From the NCBI GenBank assembly GCA_035713725.1, contig DASTMZ010000088.1, positions 25,035-89,034 on the forward strand: 64,000 bases of DNA. The letters run 5' to 3'. The position numbers and the translations under genes were made by a program. Each line of letters begins with the position of its first letter. Position 1 is the first letter of the stretch. The notes below the pieces were generated by a model that was given only the letters and a program-made list of their open reading frames with translations, did not search any database and was not told the origin of the DNA. The stretch comes from DASQPR01 sp035713725 (lineage in GTDB: Bacteria > Actinomycetota > Actinomycetes > Mycobacteriales > Micromonosporaceae). This document shows, in pieces, positions 44,198 through 56,387 of this stretch.

Positions 44198-45003
44198 CGG
44201 CGTTAACGCTTCACAAGGCGGCGAGCCGCCGGACCGACCGGTACGGTTTCCGCGAGGCCGTACGAGCCGAATGGCTCAAGATACGCAGCGTACGGTCGAC
44301 CCGATGGCTGCTCGCGTTGGCAGCCGTGGCGATGATCGCGACCGGCGCGGGTGTTGGCATCGGATATCGCCACCACACACCGGTCGCGACCATGGCACAG
44401 ATCGTCGACAACAGCCTGAGCGGCGCGATCCTCGCCCAGTTGCTGGTCGGCGCGTGGGGCGTGCTTGCGATGTCGAGCGAGTATTCGTCCGGCACGATCC
44501 GCTCGACGTTGTTGGCGACGCCGCGCCGGCGCCTCGTACTCGCCGCGAAGCTTGCGGTATGCGCCGCGATCACGGTGCCGGTCGGCATCGCGGGCAGCGT
44601 CGGTGCCTTCTTCGCGGGTCAGCTGGCGATCCGCGGCACGTCGATTCCGCACGCGTCGCTTGCGAACGGCGACGTACTGCGGCCGGTATTGCTGACCGGC
44701 GCGTACGTTGTCGTGGTCGGGCTGCTCGGGCTCGGGCTGGGTACGGTGATCCGGCACGGCGTCGGTGCGATCGGCATGCTGTTCGGTGCGATGTTCGTGC
44801 CGCTGTTCCTGGCCGGCATCTTCGGCGAGTCGGGCATCGCCGTGTCGCGATTCGTTCCCATGATCATCCTAGCGAACTCGATCGTGACCACCGCGCCGGT
44901 GCCCGGCGCGCTGAATGCGTGGGCCGGGATTGGCGTGATGGTCGCATACGCCGCGCTCGCCACCGGCCTCGGCGCCGTGGTGCTGCGCCGTCGAGATGTT
45001 TAG
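44194..45003 (+). CDS. ABC-2 type permease
   Basis: This 269-residue membrane protein has about six membrane spans, starting with WLLALAAVAMIATGAGVGIG and including AILAQLLVGAWGVLAMSSEYSSGTIRSTLLATPRRR, the ABC-2 permease motif. It forms the membrane part of the exporter with the upstream ATPase (ATGA overlap) and overlaps the following sensor kinase by 8 bases. The substrate is unknown. Confidence 0.9.
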   Translation: MTALTLHKAASRRTDRYGFREAVRAEWLKIRSVRSTRWLLALAAVAMIATGAGVGIGYRHHTPVATMAQIVDNSLSGAILAQLLVGAWGVLAMSSEYSSGTIRSTLLATPRRRLVLAAKLAVCAAITVPVGIAGSVGAFFAGQLAIRGTSIPHASLANGDVLRPVLLTGAYVVVVGLLGLGLGTVIRHGVGAIGMLFGAMFVPLFLAGIFGESGIAVSRFVPMIILANSIVTTAPVPGALNAWAGIGVMVAYAALATGLGAVVLRRRDV

Positions 45004-46420
45004 GCCGGCGCGGGACAATGACGAGGTGACCGACACGTCGCGAGGACAGACTGCGCTCGCGCGCGCCGGCACTGCCGTACGCACGGCGGTCGTGGCGCCA
45101 TTCACCAGCCGCGCCCGCCGCGAGCTGACATTCTGCCTGACCGGCGTGGCGTTCGGCCTCGTGGTACTCGCCGCACCCTTCGTGCTCATCGGGTTCGCGA
45201 CCTCGGTCACCTTGTTGCTCCCGCGCCCGGATCATCAGCCCGCCGTCAACGTGAGCTTCCTTGTCATCATCCCGCTCGGGCTGGTGGCCATCGTCGCGCT
45301 AGCGACACCGGCCGGACGAGGGTACGGCGCGTTGCAACGCCGTGTCGCGGTGCGGCTGCTCGACACGCACATCGAGCCACCACGACCGAGGCGTGCCACC
45401 GGTGGTCGCGAGCGCACGATCGGCGCCTTGCTCGGCGACGGACCGGGGTGGCGCGCGCTCGGGTACGGCGTGGTCAAGATCCCGCTGTCCGTTGCCGAGG
45501 GCTACGCGGTGTTGTGTTGGGTGGCGGGCATCGTCAACATCTCGTACCCGTTCTGGTGGCGTCTGTTCCGCAACCACCCACCGAGCGTGCGCCTGAGCGC
45601 GGTGCCGATGGTGACGCCGCTCGGGCTATTCCACGTCGAGACGTTCGGCGGCACGTTCGCGGCGTTCGGTGCGGGCGTGGCGATGCTGCTCGCCGCACCG
45701 TGGTTGGCGCGTGGTGTGAGCCGGCTCGACGTGGCGGTCATGCGCCCGCTGCTTGGCCCCGGCAAGCTGGCCGAGCAGGTACGGCAACTGCGCGACAGCC
45801 GCGCGCGAGCGGTCGACGACGCCGCGGCGATGGTGCGCCGGCTCGAGCGCGACCTGCACGACGGGGCACAGATCCGGCTCGCGACGCTCGCCATGACGCT
45901 CGGCATGGCGAGCGAGAAGCTGGGCACCGACGGCGCGGTGCCGGACGTCGACGAGGCACGCGAACTCGTTGCCGCGGCGCATCGTGGCGCGAAGGACGCG
46001 CTGGCCGATCTGCGCGACCTCGTGCGCGGCATCCATCCGCCGGTCCTCGACGCCGGCCTGCCCGATGCGCTGTCCACGCTTGCCGCCGGCTGCCCGATTC
46101 CGGCAGCGTTGACGGCCGACCTGCCGACGCGGCCGGCGCCGGCCATCGAGACGATCGCCTACTTCTGCATCGCGGAGCTGCTCGCGAACGCCACGAAACA
46201 CAGCCAGGCCTCGCACATCGCGATCGACGTCACGGCGCGCAGCGATAAGACGCTGGCCATCACGGTCGATGACGACGGAATCGGCGGCGCGACCGTCAGC
46301 GCGGGCGGCGGACTCGCCGGACTGACGCGGCGGATCAGCACGGTGGATGGCCACATGCGGGTGACGAGCCCGAACGGCGGCCCGACCACCATCGCCATCG
46401 ACCTTCCGATGTCGGCCTGA
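44996..46420 (+). CDS. sensor histidine kinase (NarX/HisKA_3 type)
   Basis: This 474-residue kinase has several N-terminal membrane spans (LTFCLTGVAFGLVVLAAPFVLIG and others to about residue 250), a dimerisation helix with RRLERDLHDGAQIRLATLAMTLGMASEKL (phospho-His near 287), and an ATPase domain with LLANATKHSQASHIAID and DDDGIGGATVSAGGGLAGLTRRI. The ATG at 44996 overlaps the permease end; a GTG at 45026 is an alternative. It pairs with the response regulator 34 bases downstream, likely sensing the condition that requires the exporter. Confidence 0.9.
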   Translation: MFRPARDNDEVTDTSRGQTALARAGTAVRTAVVAPFTSRARRELTFCLTGVAFGLVVLAAPFVLIGFATSVTLLLPRPDHQPAVNVSFLVIIPLGLVAIVALATPAGRGYGALQRRVAVRLLDTHIEPPRPRRATGGRERTIGALLGDGPGWRALGYGVVKIPLSVAEGYAVLCWVAGIVNISYPFWWRLFRNHPPSVRLSAVPMVTPLGLFHVETFGGTFAAFGAGVAMLLAAPWLARGVSRLDVAVMRPLLGPGKLAEQVRQLRDSRARAVDDAAAMVRRLERDLHDGAQIRLATLAMTLGMASEKLGTDGAVPDVDEARELVAAAHRGAKDALADLRDLVRGIHPPVLDAGLPDALSTLAAGCPIPAALTADLPTRPAPAIETIAYFCIAELLANATKHSQASHIAIDVTARSDKTLAITVDDDGIGGATVSAGGGLAGLTRRISTVDGHMRVTSPNGGPTTIAIDLPMSA

Positions 46421-46454
46421 TGAGGGAGCAGGAGATCGTGTTCGGCGGGCCCAC

Positions 46455-47099
46455 ATGCGGGTTGTGATCGCGGAGGACGCCGCCATGATGCGCGACGGTC
46501 TGGTACGGCTGCTCACCGACCATGGCCATGACGTCTGCGCCGCGGTCGGTGATCCCGTCTCGCTGCGCGCCGCGGTCGCCGAACACCGGCCCGACGCGGC
46601 AATCGTCGACATTCGGATGCCGCCGACGCACACCGACGAGGGGCTCCGCGCCGCCCTCGACATCCGTCGCGACCAGCCGGGCGTCGGCGTGCTCGTGTTC
46701 TCTCAGTACATCGAGACGCGGTACGCCGCGCAACTGCTGGCCGGCGATGCGAGCGGCGTCGGCTATCTGTTGAAGGACCGGGTCGCCGATATCGGCGAGT
46801 TCCTGGATGCGTTGGTACGCGTGGCAAGCGGCGGTACGGCGCTCGATCCGGAGGTTGTCGGGCACCTGCTGCGTACCAGCCGCGACGCCACCGGCTTGGC
46901 GACGCTCACCGCGCGCGAACGGGACGTGCTCGCGCTGATGGCCGAGGGCCGCTCGAATGCCGGCATCGCAGAAGCGCTCTCCATCACGGCGGGGGTCGTG
47001 GAGAAGCACAGTGCGAACATCTTCGCCAAGCTGCGCCTGCCGCCATCGGACGCCGACAACCGCCGCGTGCTCGCCGTGTTGCGTTACTTGCGTTCCTAG
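46455..47099 (+). CDS. NarL/LuxR-type response regulator
   Basis: This 214-residue regulator has a receiver domain (VVIAEDAAMMRDGLVRLL, phospho-Asp in AAIVDIRMPPT, conserved Lys in VGYLLKDRV) and a C-terminal LuxR helix-turn-helix (LTARERDVLALMAEGRSNAGIAEALSITAGVVEKHSANIFAKLRL). It is the cognate partner of the upstream histidine kinase and probably controls the ABC-2 exporter operon. It begins with ATG 46455. Confidence 0.94.
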   Translation: MRVVIAEDAAMMRDGLVRLLTDHGHDVCAAVGDPVSLRAAVAEHRPDAAIVDIRMPPTHTDEGLRAALDIRRDQPGVGVLVFSQYIETRYAAQLLAGDASGVGYLLKDRVADIGEFLDALVRVASGGTALDPEVVGHLLRTSRDATGLATLTARERDVLALMAEGRSNAGIAEALSITAGVVEKHSANIFAKLRLPPSDADNRRVLAVLRYLRS

Positions 47100-47123
47100 C
47101 CGGGCCGTCGTGGGGCTGTCGGC

Positions 47124-47137
47124 CGTCGCAGGCGACG
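47124..47137. terminator. small hairpin at the response regulator/GMC junction
   Basis: CGTCGC-AG-GCGACG is a perfect 6-bp inverted repeat between the convergent ends of the response-regulator and GMC genes. The loop is only 2 bases and no T-run follows, so it is weak. Confidence 0.25.
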
Positions 47138-47214
47138 CAACTACACGGAAGTTGCTGCCTCGCGACGAGGTTTAGCGCCAATATCCGAGAAGTTGCGCAG
47201 ATCTTGAACCGCCG

Positions 47215-48861
47215 TCAGATGCCGTGCTGGTAGAACTCGACTGGCTCGGCGGGCAGTGGCGTGTTGCCGAGGATGATGTCGGCAGACTTCTCGGCGACCA
47301 TCATCACCGGGGCGTAGATGTTCCCGTTCGTCACGTAGGGGAACACCGACGCGTCCACCACCCGTAGCCCGGCGATGCCGTGCACCGCCATGCTCGCCGG
47401 GTCGACCACGGAGCGGTCGTCGAGGCCCATCCGGGCGGTACCCGACGGATGCAGCGCCGTCTCCGCCTCGCGTGCGACCCAGTCGAGAACCTGCTCGTCG
47501 GTGCGCACCTCGGCGCCCGGCGAAAGTTCGCCGCCGTTGAACGGCGCCATCGCCGGACGGTTGAGGATGTCCCGCGCGACGCGCACCGCCTCCACCCACT
47601 CGCGCCGGTCCTGCGCGGTGGACAGGTAGTTGAACCGCAAAGCCGGGGGTACGCGCGGATCCGGGCTGACGAGCGTCACGGATCCGCGCGCGTCGGAGTA
47701 CATCGGACCGACGTGCACCTGGTATCCGTGACCGCCGGCCGGCGCGGATCCGTCGTAGCGAACCGCGATCGGCAGGAAGTGGAACATCAGATTCGGGTAC
47801 CGGACGCTGTCGTTCGACCGTACGAAGCCGCCCGCCTCGAAGTGGTTCGTCGCGCCCGGACCGGTTCGGCCGAACAACCACTTCGCGCCGACCTCGGGCC
47901 AGCGCAGCTTGTTCAGGTAGGGCTGCATCGAGACCGGTTGCCGGGACGCGTACTGGACGTACACCTCGAGGTGGTCCTGCAGGTTCATGCCGACCCCCGG
48001 CAAGTGATGTCGCGGCTCGACGCCAACGGATCGCAACATGTCGGAGTCGCCGATGCCGGACAGCGCAAGGAGATGCGGCGAGTTGAACGCGCCGCCACAG
48101 AGCACCACCTTGCCGGCGTCCACGGATCGACGCGTGCCATGGTGCGTGTAGTCCACACCGGTCGCCCGCCCGTCGGCGATGCGGATCCGCGTCACCATTG
48201 TGCGCGTCAACACCGTGAGATTGCGCCGGCCGTGGACCGGATGCAGGTAGGCGCGTGCCGCGGATAGCCGCCGGCCACGATGAATCGTTCGGTCGAACGC
48301 TGCGAAACCCTCTTGCCGCGCGCCGTTGACGTCGTCGGTCAGCGAATATCCGGCCTCCTGTACGCCCGCGAAAAACGCCTGGAACAGTGGTCCGGACGCC
48401 GGGCCTCGTTCGAGCACGAGTGGTCCGTCATGTCCACGGAACGGATCCGACGGCTCGGCCGCAAGGCAGTTCTCCATCCGCTTGAAATACGGCAGGCAGT
48501 GCGCGTAATCCCAAGCGCTCATGCCCGGATCGGCGGCCCACCGACCGTAGTCCATCGGGTTGCCGCGCTGGAAAATCATGCCGTTGATGCTGCTCGAACC
48601 GCCGAGCACCTTGCCGCGAGCGTGGTAGATGCGGCGGCCGTGTAAGTGTGGTTCCGGTTCGGAGGCGTACCGCCAGTCGTAGAACCGATTCCCGATCGGC
48701 ATCGTGAGCGCGGCCGGCATGTGGATGAGTACGTCCCACGAATAATCCGGCCGTCCCGCCTCGAGGACGAGCACGCGGGTATCCGGATCGGCGGACAGCC
48801 GATTGGCCAGCACACTGCCGGCCGAGCCACCGCCGACGATCACGAAGTCGTAACGCACCAC
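47215..48861 (-). CDS. GMC oxidoreductase (choline dehydrogenase-like)
   Basis: This 548-residue FAD enzyme has DFVIVGGGSAGSVLANRLS at the start and the GMC signature GKVLGGSSSINGMIFQRGNPMDY near residue 80. The active-site segment is HPSGTARMGLDDRSVVDP, and NGNIYAPVMMVAEKSADIILG follows near the end. It oxidises an alcohol with FAD. The substrate may be choline or another primary alcohol. GTG at 48861 is the start. It is divergent from a VOC gene. Confidence 0.93.
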   Translation of the reverse strand: MVRYDFVIVGGGSAGSVLANRLSADPDTRVLVLEAGRPDYSWDVLIHMPAALTMPIGNRFYDWRYASEPEPHLHGRRIYHARGKVLGGSSSINGMIFQRGNPMDYGRWAADPGMSAWDYAHCLPYFKRMENCLAAEPSDPFRGHDGPLVLERGPASGPLFQAFFAGVQEAGYSLTDDVNGARQEGFAAFDRTIHRGRRLSAARAYLHPVHGRRNLTVLTRTMVTRIRIADGRATGVDYTHHGTRRSVDAGKVVLCGGAFNSPHLLALSGIGDSDMLRSVGVEPRHHLPGVGMNLQDHLEVYVQYASRQPVSMQPYLNKLRWPEVGAKWLFGRTGPGATNHFEAGGFVRSNDSVRYPNLMFHFLPIAVRYDGSAPAGGHGYQVHVGPMYSDARGSVTLVSPDPRVPPALRFNYLSTAQDRREWVEAVRVARDILNRPAMAPFNGGELSPGAEVRTDEQVLDWVAREAETALHPSGTARMGLDDRSVVDPASMAVHGIAGLRVVDASVFPYVTNGNIYAPVMMVAEKSADIILGNTPLPAEPVEFYQHGI

Positions 48862-48904
48862 GAGACTCTTTCATGACCTCGGCCGCCGTCGCGATACTTC
48901 AACG

Positions 48905-49264
48905 ATGCATCTCAGTCATCTAGGGCTGCCGGTCCGGGACTACATGCGCAGTCTTGCGTTCTACGAGACTTATTTCGGCTTCGACGGGAGCACCGCGCGA
49001 ACGTACCCCGACCGCACCGTCATCGTCCGCAACGCCGACGGCTTCGACCTTGCGTTGCACCCAGGCGATATCAGTGCCCAGCCGACCTTTCTCCACTTCG
49101 GATTCGCGCTGCCCGATTCGCAACGGGTCCACGAGCTACGCGAGCGGATGGTCGCGGACGGCATCGAGATCGTCGAGCAGGACGACGAGCCGGATCTGGT
49201 GTCGTTCAAGTGCCTCGACCCGGACGGCTGGCGCATCGAGGTCTACTGGGAGTCGACCGACTGA
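48905..49264 (+). CDS. VOC family protein (glyoxalase-like)
   Basis: This 119-residue VOC protein has HLSHLGLPVRDYMRSLAFYETYFGF at the start and SFKCLDPDGWRIEVYW at the end, which carry the typical metal-ligand His and Glu. It could be a glyoxalase, dioxygenase or resistance protein. It starts with ATG 48905 and is divergent from the GMC gene with a 43-bp gap. Confidence 0.9.
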   Translation: MHLSHLGLPVRDYMRSLAFYETYFGFDGSTARTYPDRTVIVRNADGFDLALHPGDISAQPTFLHFGFALPDSQRVHELRERMVADGIEIVEQDDEPDLVSFKCLDPDGWRIEVYWESTD

Positions 49265-49278
49265 CAACGGCGGCGGGA

Positions 49279-49358
49279 CCGGCCGTCACGGCTCGGAACC
49301 GGCCGTCACGGCCCGGAACCGGCCGTCACGGCTCGGGACCGGCCGTCACGGCCCGGGA
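49279..49358. repeat. 20-bp tandem repeat, four copies
   Basis: The unit CCGGCCGTCACGGCTCGGAA and its near copies occur four times in a row, alternating at two positions (CTC/CCC and GAA/GGA). It fills much of the 176 bp between the VOC stop and the convergent beta-propeller gene. Each unit contains CCGGCCG, so the region can form several short stems. Confidence 0.85.
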
Positions 49359-49440
49359 CCGATCGCCGCGCCGGACCGACCGACCGAACCGACCGTCGCC
49401 GGACCGTGTGAACGGCCCGGCGACGTCGATCCCTTGCCGA

Positions 49441-51627
49441 TCACGCAAACGGCAGCCATGCCTGCCGCGACAGATCGGTGAGACTGTTGCCCATGAGGCC
49501 GGCGTCCGAGACCGTCCACAGTGTGCTGCCGATAACCAGGGAGCGGCTGATCTGCGCCTGGTAGGCGTAGCTGTTCGACACGGGCTGGTCGAGGAAACCG
49601 AGGTTGTCGAGCGCACTGTTGCTGACGCGGAGCACGAGTACGCCACCGGACGGCCCGTACCCGCCGTAGTTCAACAGCGGCACCACCACGAGCCCGTCGG
49701 ATGGCCAGTAGAGGAATGCGTGCGGATCGAACTCGGCGGCGGACGCGCCCGAATCGATCGATACGGTGTCGATGCGCGACGGCGCACTCAGGTTGGTCAC
49801 GTCGAACAGCGACACCTGCAAGCCGCCGACGTGTCCGAGTGGGTCGGCCTGCCGGCCCACGCCGATCAGTCGCGTGTCCGATGCCGGATGCAAGTAGGCC
49901 GAGTAGCCGGTGAGCTCCAACGCGCCGCGCACTTGCGGGTGCGCCGGATCGCTCATGTCGACCGTGTAGAGCGGATCGGTCTGGCGGAACGTGACGACGT
50001 ACGCCACCGGGCCGATGAATCGCACCGCGTAGATGCGTTCCTGCACACCGAGCCCGCCGACGCTACCGAGCACCGACATCTCGGGGCCGGATATCGACAG
50101 CGCGTAGACCGCCGAGGAACTCGTCTGCGCACCGGTCGGCTTGCCGTCGGCGATCGACCAGGACGTACCCGTCGTGGTGGCCAACCGCAACGTCTTGTTC
50201 CACTCCGACATCGCGTACTGGTTGACCAGATATCCCGGAACGCGGCCGGCGGCGACGAACGTCGGTCGCCCGCTGCCGGACGTGTCGAACCGGTAGATCG
50301 TGGTGTGCTCGCGCGGCGTAGTCGGCGCGGTGGGAGCGGCCTTGGTCGTCCCGTCGCCCCGGACGGAGCCGTCGGGAGCATCCGGCGGCACCACTCCGAA
50401 CCCCGGATCGATCCCGCCGACCGGGTAACGCCATCTGTCGTCGCTTGCCACATACAGGCTCTGCGGTGTCGCGTAGACGGTGTCGCCGTCCGCGGCGATG
50501 CTAACCGGCAGCCCGGAGCCGAGGGCGTCGGCGGACATGTCAAACGTGAGAACGGTGAGCAGGTTACCGCCGGAGAACGACGCGGGCCGCCGCACCGCGC
50601 CACACGGCACGGTTGAGGTCCGGGTCTTGCCGTGGTCGGTGACCTGGATCCGCGGCAGCCACTGGGACAGATCGGCGTGCGCGATCGCGGACCGGTTCGC
50701 GGCCACGAGCGTGGTGTCGGTCACGTTGCCATACTTGGACGGGAATGCGATCCGGGGCGTGGAACTCACGACCACGCGGACCGTGTCGCCAACCTGACGA
50801 GCGTCCACGAGCCCACCGTCGATCTCGAACGAGCCGAGGATCGAGGGCTTGCCCGTAATGTCGACGAGGAGCAGTCGTGGCCCGGCGATCGGCGTGACCG
50901 GCGGCTCGACCGGCACGGGCTTGCCACCGCCACCACCCGGCGACGCATCGCCGCCACCAGTCGATGCACCGCCGCCACCAGTCGCGGCGCCGCCGCCAGT
51001 CGCGGCGCCGCCGCCAGTCGCGCCGGGCGCGACATCGATCGGTGGCAAGGGCATCGGCAGATCGCCTTCGGGCACCGCGTAACCGGCGTTAACGAGCACC
51101 AGCACATGGTTGCCGTCCAACAACAGGTTCGCCGGCAGGTAGCCGCCGGTGTTCGCGGCGAGGTTCAACTCGCCGGTGAGCGTACGGGTTGCGACGTCGA
51201 CAACTCGCAGTACGCCGCCGGTGAGCGTGACGATGCGACGACCGTCCGTCTTGACGAGATCCGGCTCGTCCACACCGATCTCGTGGTCGTTCGTCCGCGA
51301 GTAGTCCGGCGACGCACTGTCCGCGGCCGAACGACCAGCGGCGTCGAATCCCGCCGCCGGCGCGGCTTCCGGCACCGCCGCGCCAGATTTAGCGAGCGCA
51401 ACGGCCGTCGGAGCGTTGCCCGGCAGGCCGTACGGTCCGACGCTCGCCTCCGCCGCCTGTCGCAGTCCTTGAAGCGCATCGTCGCAACTGGTGAACGCGA
51501 CGAGCGACAGCGCACCGAGCGAGGTCGGCGTCCGGAACGAAGTCAGTCCACCGGTGCACCCAGAGGCGCCGAGACCGAACACCACGAGCATGCTCGCCAC
51601 CAACGGCCAGCGGGACGGCTTAGTCAT
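49441..51627 (-). CDS. beta-propeller domain lipoprotein
   Basis: This secreted protein of about 728 residues has a signal peptide with lipobox GASGC near residue 24, then a short linker with a Cys (FTSCDDALQGLRQ). A repeated beta-propeller follows (YSRTNDHEIGVDEPDLVKTDGRRIVTLTGGVLRVVD is the family opening), ending in FDPHAFLYWPSDGLVVVPL. It belongs to the PF09826 type, whose function is unknown. A Gly/Ala/Thr low-complexity insert occurs at about residues 200-230. ATG at 51627 places the signal peptide correctly; two others lie upstream. Confidence 0.85.
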   Translation of the reverse strand: MTKPSRWPLVASMLVVFGLGASGCTGGLTSFRTPTSLGALSLVAFTSCDDALQGLRQAAEASVGPYGLPGNAPTAVALAKSGAAVPEAAPAAGFDAAGRSAADSASPDYSRTNDHEIGVDEPDLVKTDGRRIVTLTGGVLRVVDVATRTLTGELNLAANTGGYLPANLLLDGNHVLVLVNAGYAVPEGDLPMPLPPIDVAPGATGGGAATGGGAATGGGGASTGGGDASPGGGGGKPVPVEPPVTPIAGPRLLLVDITGKPSILGSFEIDGGLVDARQVGDTVRVVVSSTPRIAFPSKYGNVTDTTLVAANRSAIAHADLSQWLPRIQVTDHGKTRTSTVPCGAVRRPASFSGGNLLTVLTFDMSADALGSGLPVSIAADGDTVYATPQSLYVASDDRWRYPVGGIDPGFGVVPPDAPDGSVRGDGTTKAAPTAPTTPREHTTIYRFDTSGSGRPTFVAAGRVPGYLVNQYAMSEWNKTLRLATTTGTSWSIADGKPTGAQTSSSAVYALSISGPEMSVLGSVGGLGVQERIYAVRFIGPVAYVVTFRQTDPLYTVDMSDPAHPQVRGALELTGYSAYLHPASDTRLIGVGRQADPLGHVGGLQVSLFDVTNLSAPSRIDTVSIDSGASAAEFDPHAFLYWPSDGLVVVPLLNYGGYGPSGGVLVLRVSNSALDNLGFLDQPVSNSYAYQAQISRSLVIGSTLWTVSDAGLMGNSLTDLSRQAWLPFA
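50940..51028. repeat. in-frame 18-bp repeats in the beta-propeller gene
   Basis: GCCGCCGCCAGTCGCGGC-like units repeat in phase with codons and encode ATGGGA-type hexapeptide repeats in a loop of the beta-propeller protein. The length may vary between strains by slippage. Confidence 0.7.
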
Positions 51628-51719
51628 GTTCCTGAGACGCGACATCGCGTGCGTCGGTTCCGCTCGTGCCATCTTCCGTTACACAGGCCGCGCCACCCGC
51701 CCCGGAACTTGCCCGATGG

Positions 51720-52087
51720 TCACGCCGTCTCGTCGAGCGCGGCGTGCAGTAGGTGGCGGAACTCGTCGTCGTCGATGCGTGCGGCGTCCTCGACACGCAG
51801 CCGGATGGTGCCCTTGCCCGATGTGAGCTCCGGGTGGCGGGCGAGAAACCCGCCGTCGCGGTCGCGATCCCAGCCGTAGATGGACACGCCGTGTCGCCAC
51901 GCGGCTAGGTACACGCGACGGCTGCCGACACGGTAGGTCGGGATCTGATACGACAACGTGACGCTCGCGCCCGGGTACGCGTCCAGGATGAGACCCTGCA
52001 GCCGGTCGAAGAGTGGCCGGTGAAGCGGATCGATCGCGTCGATGTACGCACGAACGGCGTCGTCCATGTTGCCGAACCGTGAGCCGT

Positions 52088-52091
<4 letters not shown>
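51720..52091 (-). CDS. DUF1801-like protein
   Basis: This 123-residue protein fits the YdhG/DUF1801 type: MDDAVRAYIDAIDPLHRPLFDRLQGLILDAYPGASVTLSYQIPTYRVGSRRVYLAAWRHGVSIYG. The fold resembles frataxin-like iron-binding proteins, and the role is unknown. GTG at 52091 overlaps the stop of the UvrA-like gene (GTGA); an ATG eight codons in is an alternative. Confidence 0.8.
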
Positions 52092-54481
<2,390 letters not shown>

Positions 54482-54672
54482 CGTGTCTCCGTCCCCGTGG
54501 CACCGCCGCTCGTGTGGCTGCGGCGGCCACCACCGACGTCGTTGGGGCAATCCTTCACCGTGCCACCGACCGTCACGCTATCCGCGGCTTCCGGAAGCGC
54601 GCTTCTCGAATCCTGCTCGGTCTACGGCGGTTTCGCCGCCCTGGCCGACGCGGTACCCGGCGAGTTCGCCCG

Positions 54673-56334
54673 TCAGCCCGCGCGCCGGAGCGTCTCCGCG
54701 AGTCCGCCGAGACCGATCGGGCCGAGCGCGAGCGCCGCGGTGTGCCAGGCCTTAATGTCGAACGCCGCGCCCTGCCGCGCCTTCGCCTCGTCGCGCGCCG
54801 CGAGCCACGCCCGCTCCCCCAACTTGTACGCGGTGGCCTGGGCAGGCCATCCGGCGTACCGGACCATCTCCGGGTGCACGCGATGCGGTGCCAGTCGGCC
54901 GCGTTCGGCGAGCACACGCTCACCGACCTCGAACGTCCACCGTGGCCCGTACGTGTCCGCCTCCCGAGCGGGCATCGGCAGGTCGAGATGCAAGCCGATG
55001 TCGACGATCACGCGGGTGGCCCGCAGCGCGGAGCCGTGCAGCATGCCGAGGCGCGTGCCGGGTTCGGCGAACCAGCCGAGTTCGTCGGCGAGCCGCTCCG
55101 CATACAGCGCCCACCCTTCGCCATGTCCGCTCACGCCGGAGATGCGGCTGTAGCGCGACAGCCGGTCGCCGGCCACGCGCGCCGCGCCAAGCTGCAGGTG
55201 ATGACCTGGTACGCCCTCGTGGAAGACGGTGGTGAGCTCCTTCCACACGCCGAAGTGCTGCCGGCCCGCCACCGGCCACCAGGTGCGACCGGGTCGCGAT
55301 AGGTCTTCGCTCGGTGGCGTGTAGTAGGCCGCGCCGGAACTCGAACCGGTGGCGAGCACCGCGTTGACCGTACGCAGTGCCGGGTGCAGGTCGAAATGCA
55401 CGCCGTCGAGCCGGGAAATCGCCGCGTCGTGCTGTTCCTGCAGCCACTGCTGGTATGCCTCCGGCGTCGGCACGCTGGACGTCTCGTCGAGCAACGCGAC
55501 GATCTCGGCGTGCCCGGCGCCCGGCTTGATGGCGTCCTGCTCCGCGGCGATCTCCGCCTCGAGACGGTACAGCTCGTCCCAGCCCCACTCGTACGCGTCG
55601 ACCGGGTCGACGGTGTCACCGAGCGCCGAACGGCTCGCCACGACATATCGCTCCGGACCCACTCCGTCCCGCTCCGGCGCGCTCGGTGCGTACTCATCGG
55701 TCAGGTACCCGGCAAACTCGAGGTACGCCCGGTGCGCCGCCTCGGCGCCGGCGCCGAGCGCAGCAGCCAGCGGACCGTCGCCGTACCCGGCAATGATCGC
55801 GTCGAAGGTCGGGCTGGCGCCGTCGGCACCGGCATATCGGCGGGCCTGCGCGGCTGCTTCCACCGCCTGCCGGCGCGCCGCGTAGAGGCCGCGCGATCGG
55901 CCCAGATCGAGCGTGGCCCGCCACCCACCGAGCATCTCGGGCATCGCGGCGAGCCGGGCAGCGACCGCGGCCCACTGCTCGGCGTCGGCGCGCGGCATCA
56001 GGTCGACGCTGTCGCGCAGCGTGCTCAGCAGGCCGAACGGCGCGCGCAGGCTTCGCAGCGGCTCGCCGATCTCGTGCGAGTCGCGCTCGACCGAAAGACG
56101 TTCGCGCAGGTGGACCGCGGCAAGGCGGTCGTCGTCGCTGGTCGGCGTGAGTGCGTCGAGGCGGCGCAGCGTGGTGTCCACGAGATCGGCGCGAGCCGCC
56201 ACACCGTCGGGGCCGAAGTCGGTGGCCACGCGCGTGACCGGGCCGGCGATGCCACGCATGGTGGCGAAGATCGGGTCAAGCTCCGCGGAGCGGGTGACGA
56301 ATTCGTCGCACAGATCGAAGATGGGGGTAGTCAC
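54673..56334 (-). CDS. DUF885 family metallo-hydrolase
   Basis: This 553-residue protein is helical, with the zinc motif HEGVPGHHLQLGAARV near residue 370 and a downstream Glu, as in DUF885 proteins related to M-class peptidases. There is no signal peptide. The substrate has not been defined for most of the family. ATG at 56334 gives the full domain. It is transcribed in the same direction as the UvrA-like gene, 191 bases upstream of it. Confidence 0.88.
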   Translation of the reverse strand: MTTPIFDLCDEFVTRSAELDPIFATMRGIAGPVTRVATDFGPDGVAARADLVDTTLRRLDALTPTSDDDRLAAVHLRERLSVERDSHEIGEPLRSLRAPFGLLSTLRDSVDLMPRADAEQWAAVAARLAAMPEMLGGWRATLDLGRSRGLYAARRQAVEAAAQARRYAGADGASPTFDAIIAGYGDGPLAAALGAGAEAAHRAYLEFAGYLTDEYAPSAPERDGVGPERYVVASRSALGDTVDPVDAYEWGWDELYRLEAEIAAEQDAIKPGAGHAEIVALLDETSSVPTPEAYQQWLQEQHDAAISRLDGVHFDLHPALRTVNAVLATGSSSGAAYYTPPSEDLSRPGRTWWPVAGRQHFGVWKELTTVFHEGVPGHHLQLGAARVAGDRLSRYSRISGVSGHGEGWALYAERLADELGWFAEPGTRLGMLHGSALRATRVIVDIGLHLDLPMPAREADTYGPRWTFEVGERVLAERGRLAPHRVHPEMVRYAGWPAQATAYKLGERAWLAARDEAKARQGAAFDIKAWHTAALALGPIGLGGLAETLRRAG

Positions 56335-56387
56335 CCGGCAACCCTAGTCGGTTCGGACAGCGGCCGCGTCCGGCACCTGCACGGCGA

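Noticed and set aside
43445..45003. ABC ATPase as the missing subunit of the arabinose transporter
   Set aside because: It has ABC-2 exporter features and overlaps its own permease; it is not a MsiK-type sugar ATPase.
49279..49358. CRISPR-like array
   Set aside because: The repeats are directly adjacent with no spacers and no cas genes are present.
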